From NCBI RefSeq assembly GCF_003265705.1, contig NW_020313159.1, positions 1,304,342 to 1,368,341 on the forward strand: DNA of 64,000 nucleotides. The letters run 5' to 3'. The translations under genes and the position numbers were made by a program. Under the pieces are notes generated by a model. That model was given only the letters and a program-made list of their open reading frames with translations. It was not told the origin of the DNA and did not search any database. The stretch's first letter is position 1; each line of letters opens with the position of its first letter. The DNA comes from Callorhinus ursinus. Taxonomy: Eukaryota; Chordata; Mammalia; Carnivora; Otariidae. Below, in pieces: positions 52,920 to 62,459 of the stretch.

Positions 52920-54440
52920 GCAGTCGTCTTGCTCTTCAGTGTGGCCAGGCCACCGGGGAGCTTGTTAGCGGGAGCCTGTGCCTCCGGGGCGCCCAACCGC
53001 AGCAGGCTCCTGCCCATCCGGCGGGAGCCAGAGCTCGGGGAATTGTGTGCAACCTCCCTCCCTGCCTCGTTTCCCCCAGTAAGTCCTACTTTCCATCCAC
53101 ACCACCTGGTGCTGGCAGAGCCGCTGGAAAGACACCAACCAAGAGATGAAGCAGGAGCAGATGATGGAACATGGACGCAACGAAAGCCCTCCCCGTGAAG
53201 GCAAATGAGAACCTCCCGCCCCGTTATCGGGAGAGCAGTACGCAGAGCTACCGGCACCAAGGGGAACAACGATGGGGACAGTCATTAAAAACACAGAACC
53301 CCAGCTCTTAACGAGCTACGAGCACGCAAGCTCCTCTCGGCCAAGCAGCGGGCAGGGTGGCCGGCCAGGGCCCGATGACTAGTTCTGGCCAGCGTCCACG
53401 CCTGGACTCGAGAACCGACGTTCCAGGAAGGTGCCGTCAAGCCCCTGGAACCAGCCGTCTTGGGCCGTGCCTGCGCACACTGCCCCGCTCCCTCGTGATC
53501 CCGGGGGCCTCTCCAAGGACGCCCTTGGCGCGCCCGTCCTGCCTTCCCGGTCCGCGCCTCCCGGACGACCTCAGCTGCCCCCCGCACTCCGCGATTCCTG
53601 ACGCTGGGTCGATACCTCTCCGCCTCGCGCTCGGTCCGTCTCCGGGCCTATTCGCGCCCCAGCCCTCGGCCGTCCGGCCAGACGCGGCGCTCAAGGTGAG
53701 GCGTCATCCCGGCACGCAGGTAGCCGTCCGCACGGCGCTCTCGGGGGTCCAGCACGGAGGAGCGCGAGCGCTGAACAGAGGTCCCCGGCGCCTGTCAGCG
53801 CCCGCCGCCTGCGCGGCGGCGCCCCCAGAACGATGACAGGCGCCAGGGCACAGGGGCCCGGGCAGCAGGGGGCCGGAGCCTGGGCGGCGGGGGGGGGGGG
53901 GCCTCTCCCGCGGCCAGGTCCAGCGCTGCGGTCCTCCCCGANNNNNNNNNNNNNNNNNNNNNNNNNNNNNNNNNNNNNNNNNNNNNNNNNNNNNNNNNNN
54001 NNNNNNNNNNNNNNNNNNNNNNNNNNNNNNNNNNNNNNNNNNNNNNNNNNNNNNNNNNNNNNNNNNNNNNNNNNNNNNNNNNNNNNNNNNNNNNNNNNNN
54101 NNNNNNNNNNNNNNNNNNNNNNNNNNNNNNNNNNNNNNNNNNNNNNNNNNNNNNNNNNNNNNNNNNNNNNNNNNNNNNNNNNNNNNNNNNNNNNNNNNNN
54201 NNNNNNNNNNNNNNNNNNNNNNNNNNNNNNNNNNNNNNNNNNNNNNNNNNNNNNNNNNNNNNNNNNNNNNNNNNNNNNNNNNNNNNNNNNNNNNNNNNNN
54301 NNNNNNNNNNNNNNNNNNNNNNNNNNNNNNNNNNNNNNNNNGCCCCAGAGCTCGGCCGCGCCGCGCCCGGTCACGCCCCCTCCCGGCCCCGCCCCATGGC
54401 CCGGCCCCGCCCCAGAGCCCGGCCACGCCTCTCCCACGTC
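52920..54440 (-). promoter_or_regulatory. NCAPG2: CpG-island promoter region of NCAPG2 (interrupted by gap)
   Basis: CpG density rises sharply from about 52.92 kb and is very high at 53.3-53.94 kb and 54.34-54.43 kb. Several GC boxes (GGCCCCGCCCC) occur at 54380-54412. The position immediately upstream of the first coding exon and the housekeeping, cell-cycle nature of the gene fit a TATA-less CpG-island promoter. The core is hidden by 400 Ns, so the start site cannot be placed. A strong + strand donor (CTCAAG|gtgagg) at 53695 suggests divergent transcription. Confidence 0.8.
53942..54341. other. Assembly gap (400 N) in the promoter CpG island
   Basis: Exactly 400 unknown bases flanked by extremely GC-rich sequence, including a 12-G run at about 53889-53900. 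It probably hides the transcription start and first exon of NCAPG2. Confidence 0.99.
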
Positions 54441-55060
54441 CACGCAGGTCTGGCTTGTTTAGTGTGAAATCTAATTTGTTTTGTCAATGGTTTAAATAGC
54501 TAAAACGATTGCAATCTAAACGTAATTACAAAGACTGACTTTGTAAAAGTGTCACATCACTATAAATATCCAGTGGAATCTGAATACTCGAGTGACTGGG
54601 CCCCTGGTCTGGAACTGTTGGCGGCGGGTCTCCCACGGAATGGAATTCCCGCGTAAATCTGTTCTTGCTGCGCAGTTTCTGAAGGTCGTGTCTCCAACAA
54701 GATAGATTGCTTAAATATCTTGTGACCCTAAAGCTCTAGATTTTAAAACTTTCACATTTATTAGAGATACAAATAGATCAAAACCATATAAATAAATTGT
54801 AAATTTTGATAAGTATTTATAAAATTAAAATTTTGTTGAAACATCTCAATGCTACGGTGAAGATTATTTTTTCAATCCATTCATGTTTCCAAGGATGAAT
54901 ATTCTATTCTGATTTTTCATATTTATAGATGTAAATACTGAGAAAATTTGTTCACATAAACAGAAATGAAAAGGAATGATAGTAATGTCGCTCAATTCTG
55001 TAAACATATTTTAGTTAAACGCCAAAAGTCACATACGGATCTGTCGTCGATTTTTTTTTT
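54440..55060. other. AT-rich flank beyond the CpG island
   Basis: GC content drops abruptly right of 54450, with many A/T runs and no exon-like segment. I see nothing supportable. Confidence 0.5.
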
Positions 55061-55380
55061 TTACATTTTATATCCATGTATTTTTTAAAAAATCCATCCA
55101 TGCAAAAGGAGGCACGTGTCAGTTCCCTAGAGAGGGAACGTGCTCCTGGAGCTACTGTAAGTCTGGGGGGTCCGCGTCCTCTGCCGCCCTTCCACAGATT
55201 CTGTGGTCCTGTTCCGGCGCAGGAAGCTCGTGCAGTGTACCGCGGCGGCCTGAGACAGCCGCTTGTCTTCTTGTGAGCCATCGTCGATCAGACCCAAGGT
55301 CCTTCCAGCTCTCGGAGCCTCGCTGTGCACTCCCCTGCAGCTTTGACCTTGTCGCGAGCTCGGACCCAGCACTCCACCCC
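55060..55380 (-). pseudogene. CpG-rich retrocopy-like segment with oligo-A end (unidentified)
   Basis: On the minus strand a CpG-rich 200-250-bp section carries a short open frame (MAHKKTSGCLRPP...). It becomes AT-rich and ends in a 12-A run at about 55050-55061, followed directly by ATCGACGA. The same eight bases occur at 55281-55288, just before the ATG. An A-run plus a short direct repeat is the signature of a processed insertion. I do not recognise the parent gene. The frame has no domain I can name and may be chance. Confidence 0.4.
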
Positions 55381-55652
55381 CTCTATTCTTTTAATTTAAT
55401 TTGTATCCGCTAATAACTTGATTGAACTTTCCTTCAATTTTTGTTGAAAGCACAAACTTGGAAACCACCTGAATTTCAAAAAGATTTTTTTATCCAGTCC
55501 CTTGGAATCATTCACTTTCTCAGTTCCTAGGCAGTTTACCAAAAACCTTTGCCCAGATACACTGAATTACTATTAATTACAGTATATAGTTTACTCTTTC
55601 ATTTAAGGCACTTTTGTGAATACCATTTTTTTAATTAAAAAATAAAGGTTTT

Positions 55653-55812
55653 GGGCCCTTGGGTGGCTCGGTGGGTTAAGCGTCTGCCTTCTGCCCAGGT
55701 CATGACCCAGGGTCCTGGAATCGAGTCCCACCATGCTTTTCCCCCTCCTCCCTGTTTGTGCTCTCTCTCTCTCTCTCTCTGTCAAATAAATAAATAAAAT
55801 CTTTAAAAAATG
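55653..55812 (+). mobile_element. CanSINE, first of SINE-SINE-L1 cluster
   Basis: Diverged head GGGCCCTTGGGTGGCTCGG and a body shortened around CCACCATGCTTTTCC. Confidence 0.92.
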
Positions 55813-55824
55813 TTTTAAGTAATA

Positions 55825-56024
55825 GGGGCGCCTGGGTGGCTCAGTCGGTTAAGCGACTGCCTTCGGCTCAGGTCATGATCCTGGAGTCCTGGGATCGAGT
55901 CCCACATCGGGCTCCCTGCTCGGCGGGGAGTCTGCTTCTCCCTCTGACCCTCCCCCCTCTCATGTGCTCTCTCTCTCTCTCTCTCATTTTCTCTCTCAAA
56001 TAAATAAATAAAATCTTTTAAAAA
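55825..56024 (+). mobile_element. CanSINE, second of SINE-SINE-L1 cluster
   Basis: Complete young copy. Preceded by TTTTAAGTAATAG and followed by TTTAAATAATAG. Confidence 0.95.
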
Positions 56025-56036
56025 ATTTAAATAATA

Positions 56037-56180
56037 GGGGGATGGGTTAGCCTGGTGATGGGTATTGAGGAGGGCACGTTCCGCATGGAGCACTGGGTGT
56101 TATGAACAAACAATGAATCATGGAACACTGCACCAAAAATTAATGATGTAATATATGGTGATTAACATAACAATAAAAAA
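56037..56180 (+). mobile_element. 5'-truncated LINE-1 (3' UTR only)
   Basis: About 140 bp matching the terminal 3' module of the full-length L1 at 30140-30300 (GAGCACTGGGTGTTATG, ATGATGTAATATATGGTG). Flanked by AAAATTTAAATAATA on both sides. Confidence 0.92.
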
Positions 56181-57424
56181 TTTTAAAAATTTAAATAATA
56201 AAAGCTTTTATCTCTTGATTTACATAAGCTTTTCCCACACCTTGGAGTACTGTAGATTCTACTGGATTTATGGAAAACGTCTTCTCAACAATCCACATGG
56301 TAAATCCAGGCCTCAGTGTCAAACCAATCAGCCAAATCAGAGCTAACTATCTGAAAGTCTGGAGGAGTGTTTATGGACTACGGAGAACCAATGCATCCCT
56401 CTCCTGAGATCTGGGCCCGTGGGCCCCCGAGATCATCAGGGGAACAGAGGCCTCCTCCTTCGCCTGTGCTGGACTCAGGATCTGGAAAAAGACAGTCCCC
56501 AAGGAGTCCAGCATGAACCAACTCACCAGGCTATGGGCCCATCTCATCACAAGTCGGCTTTCTTCATGAGGAGGAGGGGAGCCCCAGAAGCCCGCATCCC
56601 TGTCTGTCTCGACAGTGTACCTGTGCCCTGTTCACACAATCACCACACACCCTCAGCTCCCATACTCTAGACCCCACCAGGCTCTGCCACATCCCTCATT
56701 CTTCCCTTCTCCCGCTCACACTGATGTCCGAAAACCCTCCCGCTGTGTGCTGGAACCTTCAGGCCCCTGTCAGCCCCACCAGCTGTCAATACAGCAGGCC
56801 TCCCTGCGTGAGGACATGGCCCCTGCAGCTACAGGCCTTCGTGCTCGAACCGTCCAGAGTGGATCCTGCTCCTGACTGCACCCAGGCCAGCTGGAAGTCT
56901 CTGCGAGGCAGAGTGGTCGCTGCCTTCCTGACCCAGTGCTGACTAGTGGAAATACCACGGGAGCCACATATGTAACTGTGGACCTCTAGTTGCCACACTG
57001 GAAAGAATAAACACGGTGAAGTGCATTTTAATCACGTGCTTTATTAAACCCAATAAATAAAGAATATTATCACTGCACCAAGCAATATAAAATTATAGCC
57101 TTTGGGGGTGGGGTACTGGTCTGTTGGGAAGTTTGTGGCAGCAACACAAGCAGAGGGAGCCGCAGGACAGCATGGGAAAGTTCCAGGTTCCCACCTCCCC
57201 ATTTCACCCTGAGGCACCAACCCCTCTGCCCACTCCTCCCATTGCATGGCACCACTCCCCTCGGCCCGTCGCTCCGTCCTGAGTGCTGCCTCCCATCCTG
57301 GGCCCCTCCCCCAGCTCACCGCACACATCCAGAACTGAAATCCAGCTGCCCCTCCCGCCCACTGGACCCTTATCCCCATCCTCACTCGGTCCCTGCAGCA
57401 CCCATTACATTGCTGGTGCCTCCT

Positions 57425-57550
57425 GACAAAACAGGGTGGGCTCTGGACCCACACCGTCTGGGCATCAGCTCTGCCACTCGCCAGCCACCTGAATGCCCTG
57501 GGACAGGCCTCCTCTATCAGCTTCCTCTTACGTGCAGTGCGGAGGGGAAC
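57425..57550 (+). mobile_element. MIR fragment
   Basis: GGCATCAGCTCTGCCACTCGCCAGCCACCTGAATGCCCTGGGACAGGCCTCCTC follows the MIR order (tested unit, member, place, loss of speed), though diverged. Confidence 0.6.
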
Positions 57551-57705
57551 AGTCTGACATGCCGGAGGCCAGACCCTCAAGGCACGAACGTGCCTTTCCT
57601 CAAGAATGAATCCCAGCCCTCCTCGAAACCCCTTATAACTGCAGTCTGTCTTCAACCCTGTCCTGTGATGCAGCCTCTGAGCGCTTCCCTCCATTAGCCC
57701 TGTCC

Positions 57706-57726
57706 GTGCCCCCCCCCCCCCCCCCG
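57706..57726 (+). repeat. Poly-C run
   Basis: About 20 consecutive C residues. Length is likely unreliable in the assembly. Confidence 0.9.
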
Positions 57727-57782
57727 TGTCGACACTGCGTCCTACTCAGCCCTACAGCCTCAGGGTAAGTCTGGCACATTTT

Positions 57783-57910
57783 ACTTGCTTGTTTGTTTGT
57801 TTGTTTGTTCATTGATTGATTGATAAAGTAAGCTCTATGCCCAACATGGGGCTTGAACTCACAACCCTGACTAAGAGTCTCAGGCTCTGCTTGAGCCAGC
57901 CAGGCTCCCC
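57783..57910 (-). mobile_element. Old short CanSINE, minus strand
   Basis: Flanked by CTGGCACATTTT (57771-57782 and 57911-57922). The tail is (TTTG)n (ATTG)n. Confidence 0.93.
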
Positions 57911-58157
57911 CTGGCACATTTTCGAGGCTTGAAGAAAATGTTTTCTGAATAAATGAGTGAATGAGGTTTGAGGTTATCTCTCTTTTTAGAACCTTACCTT
58001 GCGGTAACGAGAAAAGGTTGATAGAATTAAAATTGGACCCCGTGGCAAAGCAATATAAACTAAGGCTGAAACTGTTTGGGATGGAACATAGAGCCTAAAA
58101 TAATATCTTTGATAAAAGACCAGCTGTAAAACTCAGGTTTTTTAAAAATTTATTTTG

Positions 58158-58370
58158 GGGGCGCCTGGGTGGCTCAGTCGTTCAGCGTCTGCCTTCGGCT
58201 CAGGTCATGATCCCAGGGTCCTGGGATCGAGCCCCGCATCGGGCTCCCTGCTCCGCGGGAAGCCTGCTTCTCCCTCTCCCACTCCCCCCGCTTGTGTTCC
58301 CTCTCTCACTGTGTCTCTGTCTGTCAAATAAATAAATATATAAAATCTTTAAAAAATAATAAACAAAAAT
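58158..58370 (+). mobile_element. CanSINE
   Basis: Flanked by the perfect duplication AAAAATTTATTTTG (58144-58157 and 58371-58384). Young, CpG-retaining copy. Confidence 0.97.
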
Positions 58371-58399
58371 AAAAATTTATTTTGTATTGGGCAAATAAC

Positions 58400-60200
58400 A
58401 TAAATCGCATTGTTCAAATTCAAAGGAAACCACTGTTACCACTTTCCTGACTATCCTTCCAGAAATATTCTCTGCCTAATAAGAAAACACAAAATTTGTC
58501 ATTTCATCATAACATTTACAACTGCCAAAATAAGCTAAAGAAGAGGCAGTCACTGGCTCGGGACTTGAACATGGTGCTGAGGACAAGGAGCAATTCGCCG
58601 ACGTTCTGGGCCAAGCCAACAGGGTGGAGCGGAGCCCAGGGCTGGCAGTCAGCACGAACCAGGACGCCACCCAGCACCTGAGTCACTGATTCCAAGAAAG
58701 AGGGAGGGGTCATGACTAATCAAGAGGCAGCTGCAGAAACTTTCCTTCCTTCCTGCGGCTTTATATTGTAGCGTCTCTAAAAGTAAGAGTGGAACTTGGG
58801 AAATGTGGATGTGGATGCATTTGAACAATTAAAGAAAAAGCAGAAGTAATTGGAAACTCAAGGCTCACCCTTATCCTCTACCCCTTGGGAACCAGGCCAA
58901 CAAGCCCTGCAGGACACCTGCCGCGCCCACACTGAGTGAGCCCTTAGGGAAGCACTGGGGGAGAGGGGAGAAGCCTGGGGGGCCCCTGCGGGTGCACCGT
59001 GCTTTGTCTGCCCACGCTTCAGGTGCTGGTGTCCACGCGCTGAAATCTCCTGGGTACACATATGGAAGAAAGTGGGAACCCCTACCTCAGACCATTCACA
59101 AAAATTAACTCAGAGTGGATCAGAGACCACCATTAAAGCTGAAACCATAAAATGTCTATAAATGTTTTCCCTCTTCCTTCTCCTTTTCAGTAATGTCCCT
59201 GGAACGATTTGTTCTTTGGGAGAACCTGACCATTGCCAAACCTTTGCTTGCAAGCCCTCGGTGCTCTCTCCTTGCTTTAGGATAAATAACAGGGTGCCCG
59301 GCCCTGTCCACCTCCTCAGCCTCGGCTGTGCCCCTTCTGACTTGCCCAAAGCTCCATCATTCTGTGCATTCATCCCACCTACCCGAACCCTCCCCTCCTG
59401 CCTCACTCCTTACACCTCACATGCCCCCCACAGCTCAGCTGCAGGCTAAGTTCCTTCTAGATGCTGGACCCCCAGACGCAGAGCTCCCCCCACCCTCTCC
59501 CAGGGTGCCCTGGACCCCATCAAGCACTTTGGTCAGAGTTCCTGATGATTGATGAGTCTCTGGGATTGTTTGTTGTGTATCTCCTCCCAGTGCCCACACA
59601 AGCGTTCTCCACAGCACATAGCCTACAGAGGCACTCACTGAATGCACCGAAGAATGAGTGTCCCCTGGGCTTGGCAGTGACCCTAGTGAGTGTCCCTCGT
59701 GGAGCTGAAGGAGGAAACAGACACACCGTGTCGAGTTCCAGAAGGAAAGGCGCCGTCGGGAGCACTGCTCACCCTTCTGTGCCTCCCCAGGATGACATCT
59801 ACACTTGTGGCTAAAGCTACCTGCAGCTTCTATTAAATATGTGGCCCCTGACCCCTTGGTCAGGAGGAGTCGATGCCTTTCAAATGTCCTTTTTACATAA
59901 AAGGTTGCCTTTCATAACCTTTGTAGGAACACAACTTTTCAGAGCATTTATATGTGGCTCAGAGGTTAGTCTTGTTTGCTCCAAACAAATGCTAGCTTGT
60001 TAAGTCACGTGATGTCATATATTCTGTCCTATATTCTTTTGAAAAATTTCCTGTAAGTCCCTTTATGAGCTACAAAAGAAACTATAATCTTACTGGCTGT
60101 TACTGAATAATTAAATTCAAAGGATGGTCCAAATATTTCCGTGATAGTAGGAGAGTTTCGCAAAATAATAACTGAAGTAATGGGCCATCAGTGCATTTCA
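58400..60200. other. Intergenic stretch, mostly unique
   Basis: No exon-like pattern with both splice sites and conserved peptide. A possible L2 end lies at 59.56-59.66 kb. Confidence 0.5.
59560..59660 (+). mobile_element. Possible L2 3' end
   Basis: CCCAGTGCCCACACAAGCG, CACATAGCC and GGCACTCACTGAATGCACC resemble the L2 3' terminus in order. Confidence 0.5.
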
Positions 60201-60219
60201 TCTTAATAAGAATGATTTA

Positions 60220-60451
60220 TTTATTTATTTTAAAGATTTATTTAGTCACTATTTTAGAGAGAGAGAGAGAGCGCGTGCGCGCACGCACTCGTGGGGGGGT
60301 AGAGGGAGAGAAGAATCTCCAGCAGACTCTGCCCCCCACCCCCATCCCAAGCGCAGAGCCCGACTCAGGGCACAATCTCACGACCCTGAGATTGTAACTT
60401 GAGCCGAAACCAAGAGTCAGACGCTTAAGTGACTGAGCCACCCACATCCCC
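60220..60451 (-). mobile_element. CanSINE, minus strand, with alternating GC tract
   Basis: Flanked by TTAATAAGAATGATTTA and TTAATCAGAATGATTTA. The body includes GCGCGTGCGCGCACGCAC (60271-60288), containing a 14-bp perfect palindrome. Confidence 0.93.
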
Positions 60452-61355
60452 TTAATCAGAATGATTTAAATGTAATTATTTTATTGTATTTAGATTTAGT
60501 TGTGCTGGTTTAGAAATAACCTCTGTGATTTCATCATCCTGCATCCAGCATCTATAAAACGTGCTGGTGGGATTTGCCTGTGTTCTTGCCATGTTGGCTT
60601 TATAACCAGCCCTGAGCCCTTAAATCACTGCCTTCAAGAGCATGGTTCTTCTCCTGGGACGTGAGAGGTAGAGCTCAGATGGCTAGCAGCTCCTTCCGGC
60701 TCTAAGATTGTGTAAGACGCGCAGAAATGGATGAAATGGTGTGACATCAAACCTTTAAAAGCCTCTTTCAAGTGTGTGGTGGTGTCTGCAGCGCCGCCTG
60801 GTGAACTGAGGCCCTGGAGGGGAGACAAGGCATCCATCCACCTGCTGCCAAGAACTTGCCAGGTGACCCCTAGCAGATTCCTTTCTCACATGCAGACACA
60901 CACAGAAAGGCCAATTTCAGTTATGGTGTGTAGGGAATGCATGCTTCCACTCACTTCCTCTGCTCCAAACAGCTATAAAACATGAGATTGAACAGAGAAA
61001 ATGAAACATGCATGGCTGTGCCCCTTGGAGCATAAGTGGGACAGAAATGCAAAACAAGGGTCCTGAGGTCATAGGTTTGTAGGCAGCAGACAGGCAGGTG
61101 AGTCCAGAGTACAAAAGGGCTGTGCGCGCGCCACCAGAACAGAAACCCGCTCTGAGCTCACTGCTTGCAGCCAAGGGCCAGGTGGACTGTGTGCCCAGGA
61201 AAAGATGCTGAAAAGCTCATGAACCTGGTACCTGTGGCACAGTTCAGAGGGAGACATGGGCCAAGACGTATGCTCAGGACCAGCAAGTGCATCAAGGCCT
61301 CTCTCACTTGGGTGTGGGGAGGGGGGTCTCAGATATCCTCTAAAACCTGCTCTGG

Positions 61356-61482
61356 GACTCCTTGGTGGCTCAGCTGGTTAACCATCCAACTCTTGATCTC
61401 AGCTTGGATCTTGATCTCAGGGTCATGAGTTCAGGCCCCGCACTGGGCTCCACACTGGGCGTGGAGCCACGTTAAAAAAAGA
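61356..61482 (+). mobile_element. Old short CanSINE
   Basis: Flanked by AACCTGCTCTGG and GACCTGCTCTGG. Short form with an AACTCTTGATCTCAG middle. Confidence 0.92.
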
Positions 61483-61732
61483 AGACCTGCTCTGGAGGAC
61501 CAGGGCTAAGAGGGCAAAGACCGGGGAGGGAGTAGGAGGAGCTCAGTTTCCCCCAAAAGAATCAACATTCTGTAGACCAATATTCTCTGACCTCTGCATT
61601 TAAATTAGTAACCGACATCGAAACGGTAGGGGAAAGCATTCTTTGACACTTAAAAATGTTCTGAATAACTCATGGAATAAAGAGTAAGTCCCAGTGGAAA
61701 TCTGAACATACTTACATCTAAATGGCAGTCAA

Positions 61733-61933
61733 GGGCGCCTGGGTGGCTCAGCTGATTGGGCGACTGCCTTCGGCTCAGGTCATGATCCTGGAGTCCCGGG
61801 GTCGAGTCCCGCATCGGGCTCCCTGCTCGGCGGGGAGTCTGCTTCTCCCTCTGACCCTCTGAACCTCTTCCCTCTCGTGCTCTCTCTCATTCTCTCTCTC
61901 TCAAATAAATAAATAAAATCTTTAAAAAAAAAA
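61733..61933 (+). mobile_element. CanSINE
   Basis: Flanked by the perfect duplication AAATGGCAGTCAA (61720-61732 and 61934-61946). Confidence 0.97.
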
Positions 61934-62029
61934 AAATGGCAGTCAAAGTACTAACCCAAACTTGCAAGGTGAGGCTAACTCAGGGTGGAGGGTAAAATGT
62001 GTAACCATGAATAAATTGAACTTCTCTTA

Positions 62030-62085
62030 AAGATTTTATTTATTTGAAAGACCACGAGAGAGAAACACAGGAATTTACCGCTCTT
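62030..62085 (-). mobile_element. Possible CanSINE tail fragment
   Basis: TCTTAAAGATTTTATTTATTTGAAAG resembles the tail of a minus-strand CanSINE. The rest of the element is missing. Confidence 0.45.
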
Positions 62086-62274
62086 CCAAAAAATCAGTAG
62101 AAGACACCATCCAATTCATACCATGCTCCCTGCCCCCCTGGTTCAGCTTCCCTGATACAAATAAGAACGAAGACCACTAGGCTACCAGTCTGCTGAAAAA
62201 GCCAAGTAACTTTTGCGCATTTACCTCGTCAAAGCCCCTCAGTCTGTGAGCTACGTTGAACTCATTCCTTTATT

Positions 62275-62457
62275 TTTTTAAAAAGATTATTTATTTGAGA
62301 GAGAGAGAGAGAACACAAGCAGGGGGAGCACCGGAGGGAGAGGGAGAGGCAGGCTTCCCGCAGAGCAGGGAGCCCGATGTGGGGCTCGATCCCAGGACCC
62401 CGGGATCATGGCCTGAACCGAAGGCAGACGCTTAACAACCGAGCCACCCAGGCGGCC
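62275..62457 (-). mobile_element. CanSINE, minus strand
   Basis: T-rich tail, (GA)n body and GAGCCACCCAGGCGGCCC head. CpG-retaining. Confidence 0.94.
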
Positions 62458-62459
62458 CT

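Larger units (their letters stand above)
56200..57780. other. Intergenic stretch upstream of NCAPG2
   Basis: Mostly unique sequence with the MIR fragment at 57.43-57.55 kb. A 216-codon open frame on the minus strand (57044-57694) runs through that MIR and is treated as chance. Confidence 0.5.

Noticed and set aside
53691..54462. Long open frames on both strands across the CpG island
   Set aside because: Most of their length is the 400-N gap. The rest is GC-rich sequence in which stops are rare by composition.
57044..57694. 216-codon open frame on the minus strand
   Set aside because: It crosses a MIR fragment, shows no domain, has a composition fitting GC-rich noncoding DNA, and no splice or conservation support is visible.
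4387..61933. tRNA-like heads of the CanSINEs as tRNA genes
   Set aside because: They are SINE-derived pol III promoter remnants. No intact cloverleaf with an anticodon stem was evident.
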